Shown here: positions 12,790 to 24,589 of the stretch, one piece after another | How positions within the stretch are numbered: position 1 is the first letter of the stretch | How the letters are laid out: every line of letters begins with the position of its first letter | DNA from: Icerya purchasi | Lineage: Eukaryota; Arthropoda; Insecta; Hemiptera; Monophlebidae | Reading direction: 5' to 3' | NCBI GenBank assembly: GCA_039619475.1 | Contig: CM077115.1 | Span: 311,378,734-311,442,733 of the forward strand | DNA: 64,000 nucleotides | The notes under the pieces: generated by a model | The model's input: the letters and a program-made list of their open reading frames with translations, nothing else | Told to the model about the DNA's origin: nothing | The model's database searches: none | Program-made: the position numbers and the translations under genes

Positions 12790-13035
12790 GAGATGTCACG
12801 AAGGCCCAGAACGCTCTCACTCCTATAGTCAACTCCTGAAACTCGATTTGCCTACTCCATGCACAGTGCTTCCTTTATTCGTTCACTTCCTTCCCCGGTA
12901 ATCATTCCTATTATAGCGTCCTTCATTGCTTCTATTTCCAGTAATATTCAATTCTAATTTGTTTCTCCCTCTCTCTCATTAACACAACCTAATGCTGGGT
13001 AATGCTCTCAACTGGCGATCGCAAAAAAAAACAAA
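12790..13035 (+). pseudogene. Family A C-terminal tail fragment
   Basis: One frame reads ERSHSYSQLLKLDLPTPCTV, then a hydrophobic IIASFIASISSNIQF end. This matches the tail of the copy at 19160-19310 (ERNILYVQLLKLDFPTPYNA and ILASFLLSTSDRIKI). It is followed by a 3' leader (AATGCTGGGTAATGCTCTCA) and an A-rich end at about 13022-13040. A nearly identical 3' leader recurs at 31593-31640. Confidence 0.6.
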
Positions 13036-13799
13036 AAATCACGTTGTTTTAACACACGTATATTTCTAACAAAAACTACATAAAAACAAGGACTAAACAG
13101 CGATACGGACGCGTTAACTTAGCAGCGAGTAGAAAAACGGATAGGAATTGATTCATTTTGCGGTAAATTTTAAGAAAATGACATTAAACGTGCGGTATGG
13201 CGCATAAAAATTCGACACTACGGTAACACAAAAAGCGACTAGATCAACCAACTGCCACGTTTGACGACGACAACCAAAACAATGTGTGTCTATCTAGACT
13301 ATCTCAACATCTAACCGAATAACAATTAATAAAAGTGATAATCGCCACGATGTTTCGAGAACATCTTCCGAATAATATCGTGTTAGCCGCCCTGCCAGAC
13401 TTTTACTGGATTTATAAAATTTTTCTCGGCTTGCTTTTGTTAGTCGTTTTAACCTGTACGACATGGTTAATAACGCTTTTACCAAAGGCGGGAGAAAGAT
13501 TGGGGACAGGTATACCGAGTCTGGCATCAGTTTAAATTTAAATTAGCTATCGAAATCAAAAATTACTTAAAGCGAGAAATAAATCCGATAATAACGAAAC
13601 CGGATGAACTAAAATAAAACAATAGAAATAAAAATAAAAGCAAATAACTAAGATGAATTAGTTTTTTTTTAAAAATGAATTACCGTTTTTAACTACTAAG
13701 GTTATCACAGTGAGAGCTGCCCAGGCTACCTAAAGACCACCCAACAGTCCGATATCCTGAATGAACTTCTTCAAAATGTTATACGATTATTTGTTGTTT
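13036..13799. other. Unassigned stretch with one hydrophobic open frame
   Basis: An open frame at 13335-13535 (+) encodes a hydrophobic segment rich in Leu, Val and Ile. The antisense frame at 13294-13527 is basic. Neither has a recognised domain and both lack context for a gene. The remainder is AT-rich. Confidence 0.3.
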
Positions 13800-14745
13800 A
13801 ATATTTTTGCTAACGATATGAAAGTGCTTGGGCGGACTGCATTAAACCTATTATATCATTCAATTATGATGTGTTGCACTGACTGATATTCTAATTCAGC
13901 ATAATATAGTCACGTGTTTAATGGGGAGTTATTATTTGCAGTATGTGGTCATGACTTTTGTCTTATTCTTAGCCGATTGATCGTTGCGTATTCGACACGC
14001 GTGCTATCAGTCGGCGGCCACCATGGATCGATCATCGGCTTTATTTGGCGCAAGAACCTAGTCTTTGACATCCATTCTTTGCTCCACTGCTTAGTTACTC
14101 TTTCGTGTAGGAATGTATCGAGCGTTGTTGGGCCTCCCGATTTATGCGGCATTGAGGATAACATAGCAGACCAAGCTTCTAGATTCGCGCGCTCATTCCC
14201 CGGGATCTGAGTATGTGCAGGGACCCATAGAAACTCAATCCGGTAGCCTTTCTGGTCTAGCAACAGCAGAGTCCCTTGAATTTTTTGCCCGATTGATTCT
14301 TCTGCATTATTATTTTGTAGACTTTGTATGGTGATCAGAGAATCAGTAATAATCAGTATCTTTTTCGGTTGAGCGTTAGAATTGTCGCACTCCTGGAGAC
14401 AGAGCAGAACTGCAAGCATTTCTGCATTCAGTGCCGAACAAGCATCATTTAAAGAGACCCCTACTAGAATATCATCAATTTCGTAGGCGCACGCTGCTAG
14501 TGACAATTTACCTATACATGCCTTAGATCCGTCTGTATACACCTTTGTGAAATCTTCGTATCTATTAATCGCCTCAATTGCCTTCTGTTTGAGATCTTCT
14601 ATAGCTGTTTGTGAGCTATTCTAATAGTGATATATTTATCTCCACTGGGTACTGGTCCCATGGTGGAAGCAGTGGTAACCTCTTAGCTTCCGCCAGGCAC
14701 GGAAGGGGGACATTACGCAGCATTTTATTTACTTTTATTAGTTAA
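13800..14745 (-). pseudogene. Family D (I-like) retrotransposon: RNase H domain and downstream tail
   Basis: The frame 14542-13949 is a nearly complete RNase H domain. It has VYTDGSKACIGKLSLAACAY (first catalytic Asp), ALNAEMLAVLLCLQE (Glu), ILIITDSLITIQSLQ (Asp) and FLWVPAHTQIPGNERANLEA, where the last Asp is replaced by Asn. It continues with PMIDPWWPPTDSTRVEYATI, also present in the copy at 59850-59900. Upstream, a PPWDQYPVEINISL-like piece extends to about 14740; downstream, an ISVQHIIIE-like zinc-knuckle remnant reaches about 13810. The active site defect and flanking frameshifts make it a pseudogene. Confidence 0.8.
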
Positions 14746-15569
14746 ATATTTTCACCGATCTCTTTAATGAACAATTGAATTGAACACAAGTAAACTTTAT
14801 CACACGAGACAAACGCTAGTGATCTTATTGCATCCATGTTTGCTAGATATGTTTATATCGTGAAACAATTAATATTAATTTTATTGGACTAGCTTCTATA
14901 GATGGTTTGGCAGATTAGATCCTGTCCTTATATCCTTCTGAAAGCCAAAAAAAAAAAATCGTTTTTGTTTTGTTTTACATTGATATTAACTTGATAATGG
15001 CCAAATGGTTTGTCGCCAAGATGAGAAAAAAAAAATACGTTTATTTCGGCTTTGACTTTAAACAGTATATTGTTAATTTTCGTGATTTTTCAAATATATT
15101 AACTACTTTAATATAATCAAAAAAACTAAATAAAAAAATAATAATAATTATAATAATAATAATAATGATAAAATAAACGATTTGAAATAACATTGGGAGA
15201 AAAGTAGAAAACTGTGTAACAGGGAAAAAAAAGTAATTTATGAAGAAATAATATTTATGTGCGATTTACAAAATCGTATATAACGCGGTTAATTATATGG
15301 TACCTATATTATTAAAGGGAATACATATAGACGACAACATGGCATTGTCATAATGCAGTGTAATAATACGATCAAAATTAATTGAGTTCGTAGTGCGTGC
15401 TAATGAGAGTAGCTATATTTCATTATTAATTAGTTTTTTAAACGTTTTCGTATTAAGAATGACGGCTGATTTCGTTTGAAATTACCAAATAGAGTATTTT
15501 TAAAATCATTTCTACATTTATAGAGAAACAAATTTATTCATTATTTATCTACCTGGGAATTGTTTTTTT
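14746..15569. other. AT-rich noncoding stretch
   Basis: Very AT-rich, with short A-rich simple repeats at about 14945-14960 and 15120-15175. No coding or structural feature was recognised. Confidence 0.5.
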
Positions 15570-17440
15570 CTTTTTTTACTATATATAAATTAAAAAGTAA
15601 TGGGGATAACATTTACCCCTGCGGGAGACCGTTATATAGTATTCTCTGATTGCTTTCTTTCCCCGCTACAGTGACCAGCAACTTTGTCAGTAATCCAGTA
15701 TAATGTGTCGTAGGCGGTCGAGAGGTCTACGAATGCTATCGATGTTTTCTTATTGTATTGAAAACCGTGTTCTATATGCATCGTCAACGCGTTTATCTGA
15801 TCCACGCAGTTTCTGGCCTACCTAAATCCTGCTTGTTCTATCGGTATGTTACCATCTATAATGAATTTTATACGATTATAGATTATTCTTTCAAAGGTCT
15901 TGTATATAACACTTAAAAATGATATTGAGCAATCATTATCCGGTGTAGATAGATCTTTTCCTGGTTTTGGGATGGCAATTATTTTAAATGTCTTAAAAAG
16001 CGGTGGAAGTTTTGCAGTTTCAAGGATGTTGTTAAAAAGTTTGAGAATCCGTCTTATAGTGTTTTTGCCGAAGTGTTTCACAAATTCTAGGTATATTTCA
16101 TCTTTAACGGCTGCTTTTTCCATTTTCAGGCTTCCGATGGCTGTATTTATTTCTTTTTCGTTTGTGGGTGCGGCATGTAGTGATCTGTCTACTGCCTTCC
16201 TTTTGAGTGCATTCTGTTTTTCTCTTACTTTTCTGCTGAAATTCTTGTCTATATTAGTAGAGTTTGACATTTTTATAATACGACTAGCAATTTTGTGAGG
16301 GCTTATTTCAACTTTTTGTTTCGCTGCTACTTCTTCTCCATTTAATTTAGATTCCATGCTTTTTGGCTTGTTTTCCTAAAGTCAAGTTTTTCCATCAGTT
16401 GTATCCACCTGCTTCGTCTGTTGTCATCTACTAAGGGGCCTTTATGAGTTTATTTGCCGTTTCAACGTCTCCTGTCTCTTCGTAATTTTTATACAGATTA
16501 TTGCAGGTTTCATTCCAGCCTGGGACATACGATTTCCGGTACCCTGTAGCTACGCACTTTTTCGCTGTGCTTATAACGAGCTTTTGGAAGCGTCCATAGT
16601 TGTTTATTGTTGGTGGCATCCATCTGACGCTATCTTCTAAAATACTAGTGAAGTTGTTCTAATCCGCTTTCGTAAAATTCCAGCGAGATTTCGGTGTCTA
16701 TTCTACCTGTGGTAGTTTAAAACCGGTTTCGATTAAGGCTGGTCCGTGTTGGCTTTTCGGGAAGTTTGTTAGAACCCTACGAGAGATTTGCATTACTGGC
16801 CCGCATTTCTGGATAGTGGTGATAAAACATAGATCTGGGTTAGTGTCCCGCTTCGATCTTGCTGAATGAAATGTTCCTCCTTGTTTCGGATCAAAAACCA
16901 AGTATAAACTTTCTGTTTCCATTCACTCAGTCAGATCGTCACCATCTTTGTTTGTTTCCGTGTAGCCCCACAATATGTGACGGCTATTGAAGTCCTCAGT
17001 AATGATAGTCTTGTCATTTGTGATTTGAAATACCGGCTTAAGACAGTTTGTACTCGGGGATTTGTAAACGTTTACTATTGTTACGTCTGCTATTTTTATT
17101 TCAATCGCGGCTATTCCTTCGGGGTCTTCCTTTGCATTAATAAGTTCCTATTTACGGCCTTTTTTCACAAAAGTGACTATTCCGTGTATTCTACTGCAGG
17201 CTGCTGCTGCCATCTCAAATCCACATATTTCGGGCAGCTGTTTCCCGTCAGCTATATGAGTTTCCTGTAATGTCAACACACATTTATATCTTCCTCTCGG
17301 GCCATTCCTTCTAGTATCTCCGTTTTCGCCTTTGTTACTCGTTCCACGTTTAACTGTATTATCCGAATATGTATATTCCTTGTCCGGGAGCCCTGATAAG
17401 GGCTGTTTCGATCTGATTTTCAAGTTCGCTGTTCTTCGTT
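15570..17440 (-). pseudogene. Family E non-LTR retrotransposon: endonuclease plus first half of RT
   Basis: In minus sense the element starts with an exonuclease/endonuclease/phosphatase domain. LTLQETHIADGKQLPEICGF is at about 17290, then IIxEDFNSRHILWGY near 17000, then LVFDPKQGGTFHSARSKRD and NPDLCF near 16830-16900. The linker is at 16619-16431. The RT begins at about 16260 and includes IIAIPKPGKDLSTPDNDC, ISFLSVIYKTFERIIYNRI and PIEQAGFR. Decayed NCVDQINALTMHIEHGFQ, IAFVDLSTAYDT and NGLPQGxMLSPLLFNLYI end near 15570. The YADD box and everything after it are absent. Frameshifts are present. Confidence 0.75.
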
Positions 17441-17602
17441 TAACTTCTTCATCATTGTCGATACCCTATATAGCAAGAGGTACGTTGACAAGTTCGCTGA
17501 CAGTTTCTCCCGTATTCTTGGCTACTATAGAGTGTTACCAGGCGCACGACGAGGACATGAAACGGGGCGCGCCCAAGGAATATAAGTGAAGAAGATGTCC
17601 TC

Positions 17603-17746
17603 GGCCGTCGCGATAGCCTAGTGGCGTGACCTCTTGATCGTTGAGATAGTGGTCAAGAGTTCGATTCCCAGCGGCGGCCAAAAAGAAATAGAATGATTTA
17701 ATTTAATGAATAGTTAGTGGCCAAATGGTATTTACAACTAGGCCAG

Positions 17747-17775
<29 letters not shown>
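17603..17775 (+). mobile_element. tRNA-derived SINE with 14-bp target site duplication
   Basis: The head has tRNA-like promoter boxes: an A-box-like GATAGCCTAGTGGCGTGAC near 17611 and a B-box-like AGTTCGATTCCCAGC near 17660. A short AT-rich body follows, ending in an A tract at about 17750-17777. The flanks AAGAAGATGTCCTC at 17589-17602 and 17776-17789 are a perfect target site duplication. The tandem duplicate at 18351 carries the empty site. Confidence 0.9.
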
Positions 17776-17780
<5 letters not shown>

Positions 17781-18030
17781 GATGTCCTCTTAAATATGTA
17801 ATTATGGGAGATCACCGTGTGAATAACACGGCCCCTTCAAAATGGCTGTATATCCTATTTAGTTGAGCGAAACTCTGATCACTACAGACAAGTTATAGAA
17901 AGATCGATAATCTTCATTTGAAAGTGAAACATGAATACTATTTTTGTTGGACGGTGATAAACATGTTTCCACCAAAAGGGAGCAAAAATCTTTACATAAA
18001 TATAATTCCAGATAAAACAAAACGTTTTTT

Positions 18031-18282
18031 ATGAATTTCCAAGTACAGATTAATCACGGGCGAAGTCGTAGGTTAAAGGAGGCAGGACTGGAAACCGTTC
18101 AGGTATGCAATGATCAAATCCGTTTACCTGAAGCAGACGAACAATTGAAAGCAAGACTAGAATCCGTTAGAGTACACACTGCTCAAGTCCGTTCGTCTGA
18201 AACAAACAGGCAGCGGGAAGCAAAACTGGAAACTGTATTTTTAATATTTGCTACCGAGAATGTTATTTATACTCAAATTTGA
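18031..18282 (+). pseudogene. Fragment with 23-residue repeats, possibly Helitron-associated
   Basis: An 83-codon open frame contains a 69-bp tandem repeat present just over twice. The repeats read LETVQVCNDQIRLPEADEQL, then LESVRVHTAQVRSSETNRQR, then LETV. Peptides built from repeated RxSETxxQREARLExxR units occur in arthropod proteins next to Helitron-like replicase/helicase genes. I infer a relation from that pattern only. No Rep or helicase motif is visible nearby, the frame ends soon after the repeats, and it lies inside the duplicated block at 17580-18680. A non-transposon origin is possible. Confidence 0.4.
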
Positions 18283-18724
18283 AATCCTTACTCAATTATT
18301 ATAGTTTACTGTTGTAGTAATAAATTACTTTTAATAAAATAGTTTGAAAGATATAAGTGAAGAAGATGTCCGTGTAATTATGGAAGATCACCACGTAAAT
18401 AACTCAGCCCCTTCAAAATGACGGCTGTGTGTACTGTTTAATTAAGTGAAAATTTTTGTTAAATCAGACACACAAGTTGTAGAAAGATCGATAATCTTCA
18501 GTTAAACGTGAAACATAAAGACCATTTTTTTTGTTGGATGGTGATAAACATGTTTCCCAAAGAAAAGAGAAAGAATCTTTACATAAATATAATTCCAGAT
18601 AAAACACAAATTTTTTCATTAATTTCCGAGTACCGATTCAAACGGGTATATTAATAAACGGGCGAGGCCGTGGGTAACAACTAGTTAAATGATAAACTGA
18701 TCAGAAAAGAAAAGTAACAAACTC

Positions 18725-19340
18725 ACCGGTACATAGTAAAGCCCTTTCTGCCTCCTCACTCTGGTGGAATGAAAAGTGTGAACAGGCTTTCAAATAAAGT
18801 ACTGTCACATTCAAATCATTTCGTTCGCGGTCTTCAATGTCCAACTTTCTGGTACACAAGAAAGTCAATGATGCATGTTAGACTTTGGTCAGATATTTAT
18901 CCTCGCTCCTTCTCCAATCCTGGCTTATTTTACCTTTCTATTCCGCCTAGACCCCCTTCCTGTTCTTGTTTCTATTATTTTCCTACTCTTAAACGTTTTT
19001 TCATTATTACTATCTGCCGTCTGCGGTTCAATCATACTTTGCTCCCATCCTCACGGTATCGTTTTACTCTTTCCCCGTCCCCTTATTGTCCTTTGCACTC
19101 TGGCGACTGTTCTTTCATTTGTGATCCTAACCACGTGCTGTTTGAATGTTCTAGTCTTTCCTCCGAACGTAATATCCTGTACGTTCAGCTATTAAAGCTG
19201 GATTTTCCTACTCCATATAATGCTTCCTATATCTTAACTTTGGCGTCTTCAAAAATGGTTCCTATTCTTGCCTCTTTTCTTTTATCGACCTCTGACCGGA
19301 TTAAAATTTAATCTCTAATATAGTTCGATTGTCCTGGGTA
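18725..19340 (+). pseudogene. Family A copy: EN-RT linker joined directly to C-terminal tail
   Basis: The left end reads ASSLWWNEKCEQAFK, typical of the linker between endonuclease and RT in non-LTR elements. It then passes into RLWSDIYPRSFSNPGLFYLS and the C-terminal region: PYCPLHSGDCSFICDPNHVL (Cys/His cluster), FECSSLSSERNILYVQLLKL and a tail ending STSDRIKI. RT and RNase H are missing, so an internal deletion of roughly 2 kb must have occurred. The open stretch at 18769-19311 is the best preserved C-terminal tail of this family in the window. Confidence 0.75.
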
Positions 19341-19429
19341 GCTGCCCTTTTGGAAGATGGCTAGGGCGTTTACATCTCCCCTTTCTAAGCGCCCTGTACA
19401 TTCCTCTCCCCCACTGCAATAACTTCTTT

Positions 19430-21990
19430 CCTTTCTAGATTCTATCGCGCCCGTCTACACTCCTTCTCTTGAGGAAAGCTCGCTTCCCGTCCTTCCACCC
19501 AACTCAGAGTCGCACTTCTTATCTCTTCCTTTCGGTTATGATGAGCTAATAACTATCCTTAATAAGTCCTTCAACTCCTCACCAGGTTTAGATGGTATGT
19601 CGTTCCTTATACTTAAAAATCTCTCCACGCTTCCATTGCATGCTCTTCTGAATATCTTTAACTCCTTCTTCCTCTCCGGATCCACACCTAAATCCTGGAA
19701 TGACTTTACTATCATACCTATTTCTAAAAGAAATCAATCCACGTTGCGTCCTATTTCTTTGGCTTCCTATCTTCGTATACTCTTCGAAGGTATGATGAAC
19801 AATCGACTCGTCTGGTGGCTGGAACACAATGATCTATCTAATATGTTTGGTTTTCGACCAAGGTTGGGTCCGGTCGACTGCATCAGTCTTTTCCTATCAG
19901 ACGTCTACAAAGCTTTCTTAGAAAGGAAATTCACAGTTGCTACATTTGTTCATGTTTCTTCTGCGTTTGATAATGTTTACCTTTCTACTTTAGGCGCCAA
20001 GCTTCTTGAACTTAATATTCCATCTACTTTATCTTCCTTATTTTAAACCTGTTCCAAAATAGATCCCTCCTCCTCTTTACTCCCTCCCGTGACATTTCCT
20101 TCAGGGATCTTATCTTAGACCTACACTTTTCAATATCTATCTTCTTAATATTGCTTCTCTTTCTATCATTTCCTCCTCTCTCTTTTTCACAGATGATATT
20201 CTTATCTACTCCGGCTGTAGTGATGTGGCCGCCGCCAACGAAGTGATTAATAACTCTTTATCTGTCATTAGTATCTCCCTCTCCTCAATTCACCTCACAC
20301 GCTCTCTCTCTCTCTCCTTCGAAGTCTTCCTTTATGGTGTTTTCCCTCCACCCCTAAAATCAAGCTTTGGTAAGTATTATTTCATCTAACATTCTAATTT
20401 CGCTCGTCAGCTCCTTCTGCTTCCTTGGTGTTATTCTAAACAGCCGACTCACTTTCTATAAACACATTAACTATCTCTACAATTCCTCCCTCAAAAGATT
20501 CAATCTCCTGAAAGCCCTATCTTCACTCAAATAGGGTGGTGACCCTTCTATTCTTCTAATCCTTTACAAAGTTATAATTCGTTCCAGGATTGGTTACTGC
20601 TTCTTCATCTATGGAAATTCCGCTATACCTCTCCTCGTCAAATCGGACAAAATCCAATATTGTTGCCTTCGGCTATGTATTGGAGCGTTAAAATTCTCTC
20701 CTATTCCTGCTATCCTTTTTGAATCTGCGATGCAATCACTTTTTATTTGCAGATTGCAGCTTGGTTACAATTTTCTAATTGAACGTCTTTCGGTGTTCTC
20801 ATCTAATCTTATCTCCTCCTATCTTGTTATTAAAAACCAGTGGCGTTTTGTTCCTTATAAAATCCCGATCCTTTCTCTTGTAGCAGCTCGTGTCTCCAAT
20901 TTTTCGCCTCATGTCTTTTCTCATTTCAAGCTTTCTTACTTTTTCCATGACTTTACCAGTATTTGGCAGACTTATTAATCGCTTCTCTCTCCTTCTCCAG
21001 ACCAGCTCCATCGCACATTCTACAATCTAAGCCGAATTCCTCCACTTGCTTGATACATCTTTTCCTTCTCATCTAACGACGGTTCTAAAAATGAGAATGG
21101 GGTGGGTGGCGCGTCTACCTCCCTCTCACTGCATCACTCTGAAGCCTTCAAGCTCCTTCCCTTCTGTTCTATCTTCACAGCGGAGTCTATCTTCATTTTA
21201 CGCGCAATCTCCTTCATTTCATCCATAAGAGGGATCAGTAAATGTCTCATTGTCTCCGATTTCAAAAGTGTTCTTCAAGCTATTTCTTCTCCTCCTTCTC
21301 ATTTCCCCAACTCCATTATTCTCTCAATTCGTTTTTTCATATTCAATACACTCTCATCCTAGCCTTTTGTGGGTTCCTAGCCATTCTGGCATCGGGGGCA
21401 ACGAGTTAGCAGATTTTTTAGCCCGTTCAGTGGCCCGCGATGGTCTTTTACTCTGTAATTTTCCTACCTCGGACATTCTCCTTCTTCTCTCAGCTAATCA
21501 TTCTCGACTATGGTCGGACATCTATCCTTCTTTATTTTCTAATCCCGCCTCTCATTATCTTCAAATTCAGCCGATTCCCTGTTCTCAGCCGTGGTTTCAT
21601 TTCTCTTCTTATTAACGCTCCGCGATCGTTTCCTTAATCAGACTGCGTTTTAATCGCTCCCTTCTACCCTCTTCACGTTTTCGTTTTTCTCTCTCCTCCT
21701 CTTCCGATTGTCCCCTTCATAGTTTCATCTCTACTCCACTATATATTGCAGACCACATATTTTTTGAATATCCCGCCTTCGATTCTGAACGCTCTGTTTT
21801 TTACTCCAATACCTTAGCACTGGGTCTTTCTGCTCCTTATAATTCTTCCTTTATCCTTTCCTTCCCATCACTAGATATAATTCCTGTACTTCAATGTTTC
21901 CTAAGCTCTATTTCCCATCATCTCTCTCCCTTTCTATAATTTCTGTAGTTGTTGCGTCAAAGCCGCTGGCGCGCCCAAAAGAAAATATAT
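19430..21990 (+). pseudogene. Family A non-LTR retrotransposon, longest copy (RT, RNase H, tail)
   Basis: The RT begins near 19530 and is open at 19597-20046: SSPGLDGMSFLILKN, RPISLASYLRILFEGMMNNR, NMFGFRPRLGPVDCISLF and the motif A counterpart VHVSSAFDNVYLSTL. After a frameshift, a catalytic box reads FTDDILIYSGC near 20190, with Thr where Ala is usual. RNase H follows at about 21070-21440, with all four acidic positions visible (NDGSKNENGVGG, FTAES, VSDFKSVLQA, WVPSHSGIGGNELADFLA). The tail lies near 21640-21940. A GGCGCGCCCA-A(n) end closes it near 21970-21990. Several frameshifts and stops make it non-functional. No endonuclease is present. Confidence 0.85.
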
Positions 21991-22419
21991 AAAATAATAT
22001 TATTATTATTTTATATTTCAAAAAAAAAAAAACACATAGTTAAGTCGATTAAAAAAGACTATTTCTTGTTAAGCTCGATTCATACACTACTCTACGATCA
22101 CACATAACTTGAAAAGAAATGAAATTAGGAACGTAATCATTACCGCGGATACTGTAAAGAATTACCCATGAAGAGTTAAGAGATACGTTAAAAAAAATCA
22201 AGGACAAATCGATAGAACTAGAAATAGACGAATATTTGAACTAGGTGTAGGAACTACCTTCAGAAGAACAAAATTCCGAAGATTACCTTTTCCATAACTG
22301 TGCCATTTAAATTATAACAAAACAACTCCATAAAGATAAGTGAAAAGTCATCGCCGACTATGAAGGCACGAGAAACATAATTAAAAATTAAGTCAATTGA
22401 AAATTGCGCAAGTCCAGGT

Positions 22420-24560
22420 AGGGGGAATGTTTTTTTTTTCTTTTTTTAGGTTCGTCAACCAAGGATTTTCACCCTTGAAACAAAAAGGTAAGGAAAAAAG
22501 TCGGTTATATTTTAATCCGATCGGAAATATTTTATATAAAAAGGAACAAACAGCGGGAATAATTAATTTGGGAAGGAAAGGACAGGATATAGGAAGCACA
22601 ATAAGGAGCAGGAAGTCCAAGCTTCAGCAAATAAGAATACAAGGTAGAACGTTCCACGGAGAGAGATGAATACTGGAAAAACACATGATCGGCGTCACAA
22701 ATAACTGCATCATCCGGAATGGAAAAGTGTATAAGATTAGTAATTCCGCGATGACAGAATGAGATTGAGAAGTGAATTAAATTACGATTAAGGCAGTTTG
22801 AAGTAAAGAAAGATACGTAAACATCTGTTGAATATTCTCATTTCTAACAGTGTAATACAAAAAAAAAAAAAAAAAAAAAAAAAGAATTAAAGTTTTAATA
22901 ATGAAAGATACGAACATTCCAGCAGTGCTCACGACAACTGCTGAACCTGGCGGAAATTAGCCAGACGAAACAATGGTAAAAAAGGAATTTTTGGAAAAGG
23001 ACATTTTTTGCTGGAAGTGTTTCTTAGTAGTAAAGCATCGCTCGAAGTATATACAACTACATAAGGAGATTTATTAGCAGCTAATCGCAGATCTCGATAG
23101 TTGATTAACCTAGATAAAAGAGTGTTGCAGAGAAGGCATAGAAGAAAGATATGGGAAGAAAAATTTCATTGAGCAAACTCATTATGTACTTCATATTTAT
23201 GTGAAAGAAGATATTTGAATAGAATCCCGTAACCGTAAGGGCAGCTGATAAAAGAAATATTAAGAAAACTGACTGGTTACATAGAAATAAAGTTCGAAAG
23301 ACAATGAGGAAATAACAATTGGAAACTCTTAAGCGATGCCGAGCAAAAATCAATATTTTGACGTAATTTTGGAGAGGTTTCTTGACAGTTTAAAGTCTAG
23401 CGTGTCAGCGCAGTATTTTCTGTTGATAAGCGGGAAGAGATGTGGCTAGGAAGAAACAAAGGAGTGTGTATGTGTTGCTCCAGTGAAGAAATGGAGGTGT
23501 TCGGAAGAGAATGAGAAAAAATATCGTTAAGCAATACCTTGATGATTTATTCACGGTTGCTAGAAAAGAAAAGCTCCTTATGGCAATTAAGAAGTGAAGT
23601 GTTGATGAGGAATAGGGAGCGATTTGGCAGACATCATGAATAATTTGTCCGAGGAGTATATTTGAGAGAAGAAAAATTTAGGATATTTTGAGGTATATAT
23701 CTGAGAAGGTAAACCTAGTAAGATTGAATTTTTTAAATTAGCACGCTGCATTATAGGATACGTTTCCGTAAGCCATGATTTTACGAGGATGAAATCGGGT
23801 TTGAAAATTTCGACACTGACGGCCCATTATTAAATGGTCACCCTCACAGTTGAGGTATTTAGAGTTTAGTGGCTGCGCAGCTGAACAGGAGTCCGAAAAA
23901 TGCGACTCATTTGTGATTTATTGATGCAAATCTTATCAGAGTGACCAAAATCAAGTTCGAATTTAGATGGCCGGCGTTGCATTGGATTCTGCTGCGAAAC
24001 GAAGATGATGGAAAAAATGTATACAATTGGGAAAAGATGATTTGAATAGAATTTTAACCACGAGAATTGAACAACTTTCATCGCCAAATTTTTTCTTGAA
24101 TCATCGGATTGAACACTTGCGCTAACATTTTCTTTAATAACACTTTCCTAGTCGTAACAGATTGTTAGAAATAGAGGTCTTAAAACCACTTTTACTAAAG
24201 AAGTTGAAGTCGAAAAGAAAATTATTTGCTGAATCAATCTTGCTAAAAAGGAGACGATGTTATCGTTGACTCGGAGAATTTCTGTAATCGATCTAGTTTT
24301 GTTATAATCAATTTTGGCGACAGCAAAGCGATTTCCGAGATTACGATGAGAAACGATTGCGGTATGATTAGTATTGAACGCTTGAACTCTGCTTGGAGAA
24401 GTATACGATCAGTATTCATGGAGCTGGACGGAGAATTGATTGTTAACCGAAAAGAAAGAATTAAATGTGGTTATTTTCGTCCCCTTAGGTTGTAGAGACT
24501 CGAGAGGAGATAAAGCAGATAGTTTTGCGTTTCACAATGGAATCATTTGCTAAATTTAAG
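22420..24560 (-). pseudogene. Family A copy, minus strand, highly decayed
   Basis: In minus sense the piece at about 22770-22560 reads DDAVICDADHVFFQYSSLSV, ERSTLYSYLLKLGLPAPYCA and SYILSFPSQI, clearly the family A tail. The poly(A) tail corresponds to the T run at about 22431-22447. Upstream to about 24540 the minus strand keeps the pyrimidine-rich composition, but only weak RT-like segments are readable. The inner boundary and domain order there are uncertain. An A tract at 22859-22883 (+ strand) interrupts it and may be a separate small insertion. Confidence 0.55.
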
Positions 24561-24589
24561 CTAAGTTATTCTTTTCAGAAGGAGAAGGA

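Larger units (their letters stand above)
17580..18680. repeat. Direct tandem duplication, period about 584 bp, first copy split by a SINE
   Basis: Sequence from 17580 (ATATAAGTGAAGAAGATGTC) recurs from 18351 onward. It includes GTAATTATGG, GATCACC, CCCCTTCAAAATG, AGAAAGATCGATAATCTTCA and TTACATAAATATAATTCCAG, and runs to the GGGCGAGG/GGGCGAAG block near 18050 and 18662. Without the SINE and its target duplication the period is about 584 bp. The second copy is partial (about 320 bp) and the copies differ at many sites, so the duplication is old. A short open stretch (ISEEDVRVIMEDHHVNNSAP) in copy 2 hints at ancient coding sequence. Confidence 0.75.

Noticed and set aside
13335..13535. Hydrophobic 66-codon frame that could be a small membrane protein
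   Set aside because: No start context, partner exon or known family, and an equally long antisense frame exists; composition alone could give it.
17603..17680. Functional tRNA gene
   Set aside because: Flanking target site duplication and poly(A) tail show a SINE.
19430..21990. Family A as a telomere-specific TRAS/SART-type element
   Set aside because: RNase H is present and flanks show no telomeric TTAGG arrays; one copy has an ordinary 11-bp target duplication inside a mariner.
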